Source of the DNA: Flavobacterium psychroterrae
GTDB taxonomy: Bacteria > Bacteroidota > Bacteroidia > Flavobacteriales > Flavobacteriaceae
DNA length: 47,030 nt
Direction: 5' to 3'
Assembly (NCBI RefSeq): GCF_018380615.1
Contig: NZ_JAGYVZ010000031.1
Coordinates: forward strand, 1 to 47,030
Positions 37,501 to 45,500 of the stretch are shown in pieces. Below the pieces are notes generated by a model. That model was given only the letters and a program-made list of their open reading frames with translations, searched no databases and was not told where the DNA came from. Each line of letters begins with the position of its first letter. Positions within the stretch are counted from its first letter, which is position 1. Position numbers and translations under genes: made by a program.

Positions 37501-39520
37501 CAAAATCCATGAAATCAGAATATTGAAGATCAATCGAGAATATTGGAACATTAAAGGCTATGACATCAAATAAATCATCTGATAGTATCAATAAAGCTTT
37601 AATTGCCGAATCTTCTATAATAAATCCTTTTCTCTCTTCAAGAAGATTTTTGTCTATAAATACATATCCGGCACCTGATTTTAAAATTCCCAGCATAGAT
37701 AGTAATGACCATTCATTAGTATCCATCAAAATACCAACCAAATCATTATTTTTTAATGAATAGGTGTTTCTCAAATAGCTACCCAGAGCATCAGAAATGA
37801 AATCCAGTTCCTGATAGGTAAATGATTTAGATTCAAAAACATAAGCGATTTTCTCAGGATTCTTTTTTGCCCGTATTTTAAATAAATCCAATATTGTTAC
37901 TGTTGAAGTTTCAAATTGAACTGGATTATTGTATAATTTTAGTAAAGTGGCCTGTTCTTTATCTGATAAATATTGTATTGCAGTAATGCTTTTAGTTGTG
38001 TTATCTAAAACATTGTAAAGCAATTGTTTAAAGTGTACAATTAATTTTTTAATATTGTCATTTTCATATACATCTGTATTAAAATTTATATCAAAATACA
38101 AATGACTACCCATTTTATGGAAAACAATTACCAAATCTGTTTTTGAAACTGTTTTTCCCAAATCCAAAATTTCATCAACGTTTTCGATACTTAAAGAAAG
38201 TTTCTGATCGTTTGCTTTTGTCTCAGGCAATCCAATTATAACATCAAATACCGCACTTCTCGAAGAATCTCTTATTAAGTTTAAATCTTCAATTATGGAA
38301 TCAAATTGATATTGCTGAAAATTAAAACTCTCTAATGTGTTTAATTTTATTTGATTAAATAATTCATCAAAACTATTTGAAGGATTAATTTCATTTCTTA
38401 AAGGCAATGTATTTATAAAAAAACCAACCTGATCGTCTAGGTCAACATGGTCACGACCGGCAACAGGAGCACCCAATATAATATCCTTTTGATTTGAATA
38501 TTTATAAAATAATGTGTTCCATAAAGTTAATAACCCGATATAAAGACTACCTCCATTATTTTTACAGTATGCTTCGAGTTTGCTTGTAGCTTCTTCAGAA
38601 ATATAAGACCCCAACATGTGCCCGTTATAGGTTTTTATTTTAGGTCTGCTTTTTTCACTTGGCAAATCCAGTACAGGCAGATCTCCTGCTAATGCATTTG
38701 CCCAAAATGCTTTATGTTTCTCAAAGGCACCATTTCGTATCTGTTCCTGCTGCCAAAAAGCATAATCATAATATTGTATTCTTAGCTGAGGTAAATTAGG
38801 AACTTTTCCTTCCTGATAAGCACCATAGAACGACAATGTATCACGAAATAACACTTCTGTAGACCACGGATCTCCAATGATATGATGAATGTTTAAATAC
38901 AATACATACTTTTCTTCAGAGATCTTAAAAAGATTAATCCTGAATAATGGTCCGTTTTCTAAGTCAAAAGGTTTATGTGTATCTTCGTTTATATACGATT
39001 GTATAATGGATGAATGATCCGCTTCTTTGATAAAATCTACATGATTAATAGTAACATTAAAGTCTGCGCTTGGTAAAATCCATTGTCTGATTTCTCCTTC
39101 TTCATTTTTTCTAAAAACAGTTCTTAGTATTTCATGTCTCTCAATTAAGTCATTAATAGCCTTTTTAAAATTTTCGATATTAATATTTTGCTGTATTTCA
39201 AAAGAAGAAGGAATATTATAAGCAACTGCTCCTTTTTCAAAATGATTCAAAATCCACAAACGACGCTGGGAAGAAGATAATTCATAGCTTTCCTGATTCT
39301 CAAGTTTTGGAATTTTCAACTTTAATCCGTCGTCAATAAGATTCTTTTCCTGCGATAACAGGTAATTTTCCAGTGCTTCTTTATGCGTTTTAATCTCGTT
39401 TAGTAATTCTGCGCTAATTGAATGAGTACCATCTTTAAAAACCTTAAGTTTTCCGTTCTCCAGTTTTAATAACAACTTATTATCAATTATCTTCTTTAAA
39501 ATATTTTCCATATGAACCAT
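31544..39520 (-). CDS. Nonribosomal peptide synthetase, docking-C-A(Asp)-T-C-A(Asp)-T-E
   Basis: This 2658-residue synthetase has two modules. Domains: a TubC-like docking domain (about 1-60), C1 (HHIIGDP at 212-218), A1, T1 (S1080, GGHSI), C2 (HHIASDG at 1266-1272), A2, T2 (S2132 in GGDSI, the form that precedes E domains), and an epimerization domain (about 2170-2630, HHLAVDG at 2316-2322, FNYLGQM). Both A domains have the unusual A4 region SADLGKT and pocket residues that I read as DLTKIGHIGK, nearly the classical aspartate code DLTKVGHIGK. Expected output is L-Asp then D-Asp. The two A-T units are close copies. The start may be M1 (39520) or M4 (39511). Confidence 0.94.
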   Translation of the reverse strand: MVHMENILKKIIDNKLLLKLENGKLKVFKDGTHSISAELLNEIKTHKEALENYLLSQEKNLIDDGLKLKIPKLENQESYELSSSQRRLWILNHFEKGAVAYNIPSSFEIQQNINIENFKKAINDLIERHEILRTVFRKNEEGEIRQWILPSADFNVTINHVDFIKEADHSSIIQSYINEDTHKPFDLENGPLFRINLFKISEEKYVLYLNIHHIIGDPWSTEVLFRDTLSFYGAYQEGKVPNLPQLRIQYYDYAFWQQEQIRNGAFEKHKAFWANALAGDLPVLDLPSEKSRPKIKTYNGHMLGSYISEEATSKLEAYCKNNGGSLYIGLLTLWNTLFYKYSNQKDIILGAPVAGRDHVDLDDQVGFFINTLPLRNEINPSNSFDELFNQIKLNTLESFNFQQYQFDSIIEDLNLIRDSSRSAVFDVIIGLPETKANDQKLSLSIENVDEILDLGKTVSKTDLVIVFHKMGSHLYFDINFNTDVYENDNIKKLIVHFKQLLYNVLDNTTKSITAIQYLSDKEQATLLKLYNNPVQFETSTVTILDLFKIRAKKNPEKIAYVFESKSFTYQELDFISDALGSYLRNTYSLKNNDLVGILMDTNEWSLLSMLGILKSGAGYVFIDKNLLEERKGFIIEDSAIKALLILSDDLFDVIAFNVPIFSIDLQYSDFMDFEAKNSDLAKISESDTAYVIYTSGTTGNPKGVMVSHANVVDYYMGLEESLQLTRFNKFGLMSALSADLGKTVLYGSLLGGGTLYGFSKPMLMNAESLKEYITKESIDCLKIVPSHWKAISGTGQLLLPNGMIIFGGETLTVDILEKLRAVNSTVEIVNHYGPTETTIGKLLHKVSLQEVYTTVPVGKTFSSSGIYIVNDESGLCPTGVSGELLIGGSGVSKGYVNNPELTAKHFIPNKFGEGVVYRTGDKVKMNEKGEIIFLGRIDDQVKIRGYRVEPNEIAIAVLANNTVNESTVIVDEEENGTKRLICYLTANEQYKEEELRNFLQMRLPEYMLPAMYIQLEKMPLTSNGKINRKELPKPNGNESRNTYEAPRNELEGELCAIWAALLNVERVGINEDFFALGGHSILAIRLVSEIKNKRAIEISIADLFEKPTIAQISSFILNESQIDEEFTIIAQERPERIPLSFAQERLWFIDNWKGSTPYHQPSLFRIKGEIDIKILEHVYSKIIERHESLRTVFINEDGIPYQRIIDNSGWKLEYTEAFENKDKTPELEVFIEKTINSDFDLSADFMIRASVIKLSKDEYLLLNVRHHIASDGWSFSLLINEFVEIYKSKVQNVEPVLPELKIQYADYALWQRNNFEKENYSNKIKYWENKLKGIEILDLQTDFDRPSIQSTKGDYESFFIDEALTAKLKEIARTEKVTLYMLLVSVYKTLFYKYTNQTDICIGTTVSNRENKDLEPLIGFFVNTLALRTEFEKTTSFTELLKLVKTTILEAYDHVAVPFEKVVDKIETGRDSSRTSLFQHLFVFNNNPAPEINLFDDIKITNELFENQSNVAKFDLTFFVHENENGIAVNINYCTDLFAKSTIEKMRNHFTNLLTSVVENKDNTINKLSYLSQDEKNNLITTHNNSVPFVSSGFNIIDLFKKQALKNPDTIAYVFGSERVSYKDLDKQSTQFGQYLNKTYGLKPNDLVGVIMDTNEWSLLCLLGILKSGAGYVSIDKALPEERKKYIIDDASIKALLIISDDLFEMTSFEVPIFSVDLQYPEFMDLKEDNNLVNISEEDTAYVIYTSGTTGKPKGVMVSHANVVDYYSGLEDALKLSRFNSFGLLSSLSADLGKTVVYGSLLGGGTLHGFSKQTLMNAELIKQYFVDHSIDCIKIVPSHWKALSALDKLLLPNGMIIFGGETLTVDVLDKLRSANSTVEVINHYGPTETTIGKLLHYVSLEELYSRVPVGKPFSSTSIYVVNDELDLCPIGTSGELLIGGLGVSKGYVNNPELTAKQFIANKFGDGFLYRTGDKVRMNPDGEIIFLGRIDDQVKIRGYRVEPNEIAIAVLSSNMVNQCIVLVDEDENGHKRLVCYLTPKENYKEDEIKNFLQFQLADYMVPGIYVTLEEMPLTSNGKIDRKALPSPKGHETTNNYEAPRNQLEIDLCEIWSSLLNVEKVGINDDFFALGGDSIIVIQFVSRAKRKDYNFIVQDLFDHKTISNLSYAFENQSDINVTAEQGILEGTLPLTPIQKWFFEEQNSNMSHFNMNLFFKISKGINEGHLAKAMKIIVERHDTLRLKFLREENTYMQSYSNSTGVFDSFDITNEKESDLKNTIKGICETIQNNKILDNGDLTQFSFIKTPDYEQHNRLFICFHHLAVDGVSLRIILDEMEIILDALVQNVNVELGLKTGSYREWSTLLNSYANSNKVMLQKSYWENVKQNFTPFKTDYASEYQDRETLENYVINISEELTTSLTKSANKAYNTEINDILLAALAKTIGEWTKNSSVVIGLEGHGRELFSEKIDISNSTGWFTNKYPLLLNADFESEGELIKSVKEQIRNVPDKGLGYGALKYLNTDAEINNSLKGSSWDLVFNYLGQMDNVINKSNWFIGADQDTGNHINKKYPVRDKIVVKGAIVNNTLGFSFDYSNKQYDKKTIEMLANMYINNLTNLIQHTLDKEVTDFTPSDFNLQDKLSMNELDSLFENTDFESEGVIKF

Positions 39521-39563
39521 TACTTTTTTCGTACTACTTATTATTACTTCTTGGGATTAACTA

Positions 39564-42500
39564 TTAAATATCTAATTCAATTAAATTATCTTCTTCCATA
39601 AGGCTTTGCTGCGTAAGGAATGCTATCTCCAGACTGAGGCTGCTTATGGTAGGTTTATTAAAGAAGCTTCTGAAATTTATTTTTATTCCAAACTCAAAAC
39701 TGATATTGTTAATTAGCTTCATTACTAAAAGGCTATTACCTCCCAATTCAAAAAAGTTATCATTAATACCTATTTTATTGCCCGGCAGCAACTCCTCCCA
39801 CATTACTACTAATTTTTCTTCAACAGCATTTCCGGCAGGAACATATTCACTTTTACTGCTATTTTCATCCGTTACATCCGGAAGCGCTTTCCTGTCGATT
39901 TTACCGTTGGGAGTTAGTGGAAATTCTTCGAGTTGAATAAAATTATTCGGAATCATATATCCGGGTAATATTTGTTCTAAAAAGTCTTTCAATTCACCGG
40001 AGTTTACTTTTTTGTAACCAATAAAGTAAGCCGCCAAAATTGATGCTCCGGATTGGTTTTCTTTTGCCACAACTACAGCCTGATTAATTTGTTCGTGACG
40101 AAGCAATACACTTTCTATTTCTCCCAATTCTATTCTGAAACCATTTATTTTAACCTGATTATCAACCCTGCCTAAATGTTCTAGTGTACCATCTGGCAGC
40201 CATCTGGCTAAATCTCCTGTTTTATAAATCCTTTTTTTATGGTTTGTATCAATTTCAAAATCAAAGAATTTTTCTTCGGTTAGCTTTTCTTCCTGATAAT
40301 ATCCTCTGGATAAACCATCTCCTCCAATACATAATTCTCCTTTTACACCTATGGGACAAATTTGTTTGTTATTATCCAAAATATAAATCTGGGTATTTTG
40401 TATTGGGTTTCCAATATTCAATCGCACCTCATTCTGAGCTTTTTGAAATGTAGACCAAATGGTTGTTTCTGTTGGTCCGTACATATTATATATTGCTGCT
40501 GACGATGCCTGAAGCCTTAGTTTAGCTAATAATTCATTTGAAAATTTTTCTCCTCCAACGATTACATTTTTCAATGATTTCATAAACAAATGCGACGTTT
40601 CATCTTCTAGCAAAGCTTCCAGATAAGAAGGTGTAATTTGAAGAGACGTTATAGGTACATTATTGTTTAAAGAAACCGATGCTTCTTTTTTACTTTTTGA
40701 ATAAAAGTCTTTAAGAGTCGTTAAATGTTCCAATCCATTAATAACATCTTCGTCTGAAATACCAAAATCAATTAAACAAGCAATTTCTGTAACTCCAATA
40801 GCATGTATTTGTGCTGCAATTTTTTTACAGGATTCCGGTGTTCCTAATAATGCGGCTGTTTGCCAATATCTTTCGAATGCCAAATCCAGTAAATCATTCA
40901 AATCGCTTTCGCTAATGCTAAAAACATCTTTATCTAATCCTTTTGCCAAATTCTGGATAAGTCCCAAGCTTGATCTCAGGTAAGACTTAAACGGATCTCT
41001 GGCTTTATTTTTTACTTCTTCAAGATCTGTTCCTATGTAAGTATGAAGCATTAAAGCAATTTTTGCATTTTCGACCGCATATCCATTTTCCAGTAATGCT
41101 TCCTTATATACTCGAATATTATTAGCTAAATCCTTTAGTTCCTGCCCTAATAAATGCGTTAAGATATTCGCCCCAATTTTTCCTGCACTTCTAAAAGTTT
41201 CAGCACTTCCGCCAGAAGTAATGTATATTTCCAGATTTGTATTTACAGGTCTTGGATATGTTTTTACCTCAATTTCCTGATTCATTCCATTTGTTCGATT
41301 TACAGACCCTCCTTTCCATAATGTTTTTAGCTCCTCAATCTGGGTGTACATGATTTGTTGTCTCGTCTGATAATTTTCAGGCTGTAAAACAAAATCATCT
41401 GCATGCCAGCCGGATGCAATTGACAATGCCACTCTTCCATTTGATAAATTATCAACCACAGACCATTCTTCTGCCACCCTTATTGGGTCATGCAAAGGCA
41501 ATACAACACTACCGGAACGTATTTGAACATTGTTTGTAATTGTTGCAAGTCCTGCCCCTAATACAGATGGATTAGGAAAAATGCCTCCAAACTCATGGAA
41601 ATGTCTTTCAGGCAACCATATCGCCGAATATTCATTTTCGTCTGCGTAAGAAGCAGATTGTTTTAAAAATTTATACTTGTCATTTGATGTGTTTTCTGAG
41701 CTTGAAAAATAGAATAAACTAAAATCTAATGTTACAGACTGATCGTCTACATAAGCATCAAAGTTGTTTAAAGCGTTATCTGACTTTAAAGTAACAGCGA
41801 TTCCGTTAGTAAGTGTCCAGAACAATTCCAGTATTGAAATATCAAATGAAATTGAAGTAATTGCCAGTAAATGATCGTTCTCGTTCAGGGGAATAGAATC
41901 ATTCATTCCAAACACAAAATTTGTCAGGTTTTTGTGTTCAACCATTACTCCTTTAGGATTCCCGGTAGTTCCGGAGGTATAAATAACGTAGGCTAAATTT
42001 CGGGAGTGTACCTTTTTTTCAGGATTCAGCTTGGAATATCTTTCTCTAACTGTAGCAAAAATTGCTATTGCACTATCATCCAGAACAGCTATACTATTAC
42101 TGTTTGACTCAATATATGCAATACGTTCTCTTGGATAACGAGGATCAATTGGCACATAAGCTGCTCCGGATTTAAGCACTCCTAACATTGTGACAATTAG
42201 TTTCTCGCTTCGTTCTAATTTTATGGCAATTAAATCATCCGGATTAATGATGTAATTACTTTTTAAATAATCCGCTAATTGATTGGCACGTTCGTTAAGT
42301 TCCTCGTACGTTAGTTCTATGTCTTCAAAAATTACTGCAACTTTTGTTGGCGTTTGTTTTACCTGCGCTTCAAATAAATCAATTACAGTTAAGTTCTCCG
42401 GATAAATAACGTTAGTGTCATTAAAATCAATCAATAATTGATTTTTTTCTAAACCAGTTAAATAATCTACCTGAGAAACTGGCTTATATGGTTCTTCCAA

Positions 42501-45500
42501 ACAGATTTCCATTATATTTTCAAAATGAGAAAATATTTTTTCTATAACCTTACGATCATAAATATCTGTATTGAAATCAATATATAAGGCTAACTGATCT
42601 GTTTCAAAAAAGGTAAAATTAATATCAACCTTTGCTACTTTATGATCAAATTCATACGTACTAACTTCTAAACTGTGTAATTTTTCAGTATTAAAATTAT
42701 TCAACTGTGTTTGGCTTTGAAGCCCAATCATGACATCAAATAAAGCAGAACGACTGGTATCTCTTTTTAAATTTAATTTCCCTACCAATTCAGCAAATGG
42801 ATAGTCCTGATGCTCGTAAGATTCTAATAATGTTTTCTTTTCTTTATTTACTAATTCTAAAAAGTTAATGTCATCTTCAAATTGTGTTCGTATCGCAAGA
42901 GTGTTTAAGTACAACCCAATTTGATTCTCTAAATCCGGATGCTCTCTTCCTGCAATTGGAGTACCAACTATGATATCATTCTGACCTGTATAGCGTTTTA
43001 ATAAAACATTTATTCCTGCCAGTAACGTCATAAATAAAGTCGCATTGTGCTGTTTTGAAAATAGCTTTAATTTTTCGAAAAAGTCTTTCGAAAATGTATA
43101 ATCTACTGTTTCTCCGGCATACGTCTGAATGATTGGTCGTGTTTTAAAACTTGGCAGATCCAGCACTGGTAATTCACCTGAGAATTGTTTTAACCAATAC
43201 TGTTCAGAAATTTTATGCTTCTCTTGTTGCGCAGCCGAATTAAGCCATACTGCATAATCTTTATATTGAATATTTAATGTTGGAAGATTTATTTCGTCTC
43301 CATTAATTAAGGTATTGTAGATTTTGACAATCTCGGATACAATTATTTCCATTGACCAGCCATCACCAATAATATGATGTAATGTCAATAAAAACAGATG
43401 CTCATCCTCTTTTAATTTGATTAATGAAGCTCTTAAAAGTCGTCCTTCTTCTAAATTAAATGGTACCGAATTACTTTCCTCCAAATATTTTAAAATTGCA
43501 TTCTCTTGATTTTCAACAGTACTAAAATCTTCTTTAGTTATAGCGAAGTTTACTTCATTGACCGGCGCAATAAATTGCCTGATTTCTCTATCCTCATTAG
43601 TCTTGAAACTTGTTCTTAAAATTTCATGAGCACTAATTAATACTTTAAATGATTCCTCAAACTTATTTGCGTCAATCTCTCCTTTTAATTTAATAGCAGT
43701 TGGCATGTTATAAGCCAAAGATCCACCTTCTAACTGACTCAGAATCCATAATCTGCTTTGAGAAGAAGACATAGGATATGATTCTGATTCCGGTGCTTTT
43801 GGTAAAGCGTTATATTCATTTATTTTTAATTCTTTGCTTATCCCTTCAATCGTTGGATTTACAAAAAATGTTTTAATAGAGACAGTTTTTTCTAGTTGCT
43901 TATGAATTCTATTAAGAACCTGTACTGCACTAAGACTATGTCCGCCGAGTTCAAAGAAATTATCCGTGATACCAATTGTTTCTACTCCCAGAACTTCCTG
44001 CCAGATCTTTACCAATTCGATTTCCAGATCAGTTACCGGAGCAACATATTGTTTTCTGAGTAAATCAGTTCCTGCAACCTCCGGTAATGCCTTGCGGTCA
44101 ATCTTTGCGTTGGGTGTAAGCGGGAAAAAAGGCAGCTCAACATAAAAACCGGGAATCATATATTCCGGAAGTCTGCCCTGCAGATACTGACGTAAATCCA
44201 GTTTGTCAATCTGCTGATCACTTGTATAATAAGCAACAAGTACTTTATCACCCTGGATTTCCTTTGCGCTTACAACCACCTGACTCAGTTCTTCTGAATA
44301 TTGTGCCATACACGTTTCGATATCACCCAACTCTATGCGGAATCCCCTGATTTTAACCTGATGGTCGGTTCTGCCTAAAAAGACCAGTTCGCCATCCGGA
44401 GTCCATTTTCCAAGGTCTCCTGTCATGTACATTAAGGTATCTTTGATAAATGGATTGTTTATAAAACGTTCGCTTGTGAGTATTTCATTTCTGTAATATC
44501 CTTTGCTCAAGCCATCACCGGCAATATAAATTGCTCCTGCAACGCCTGTGGGAACGGGCTGTAAACAAGCATCCAAAAGATAAAACTGGGTATTCTGGAT
44601 TGGTTTTCCAATAATGCCAGCATCCTGTGGACGGGTAATTCTTTTCAGGCTTGACCAGATCGTAGTTTCTGTTGGTCCATACATGTTCCAGACCGATGCG
44701 CTGCTCTGTTCTAACCTCCCGGCAAGGGATTCGCTTAGCAAATCTCCTCCACAGAGTACTTTTAAATCTTTGCTTCCCTGCCAGTCTGCATTAAACAACA
44801 ACTGATAAAAACTCGGTGTACCCTGAATAATAGTTGGTTTTATAACCTGTAGTTTTTCAATAATCAGGTTTGCATCCGATAAAACTTCCTGACTCGCCAC
44901 ATACAATGTCGCTCCCGAAATTAGCGGGGTGAAAAATTCCAGTATCGAGATATCAAAGGAATAGGTGGTTACCGAAAATAAAATATCCTGTTGATTCACG
45001 CCGGGAACTTCCTGCATGCTGGTTAGAAAATTAACCAGTGAGCGATGCCCGATCTCTACTCCTTTCGGATTACCCGTTGAACCTGATGTATAGATAACAT
45101 AGGCAGTGTCGTCAGGGGAAACTTCGGGTAGTTTGTTGTGTTGTGAATCTCTGGCGTTTTTCAGGATATCATCCAGTGCCAGTATAGTCACATTTGGGGT
45201 TTGCTGTAATTCATACGGCGCTTCGCTAATGACTAACTTTGCATGGCTATCATTTACAATATAGCTTAAACGCTCTGCCGGGAAAGCAGGATCAAGCGGG
45301 ATATAAGATCTTCCTGATTTTAAGATTCCAAGCAATACTGCCACCATAACCGCTGATCTGCCCAAGAGTACTCCTATTGGAGAGGTGTCTTTCTCTCCAT
45401 ATGTTGTATGAAGGTATGCTGCTATACTGTTTGATAAAACATCTAGTTCCTGATAAGAATAGGACACCAGATCATCTTTCAAGGCTATATGATCCGGAGT

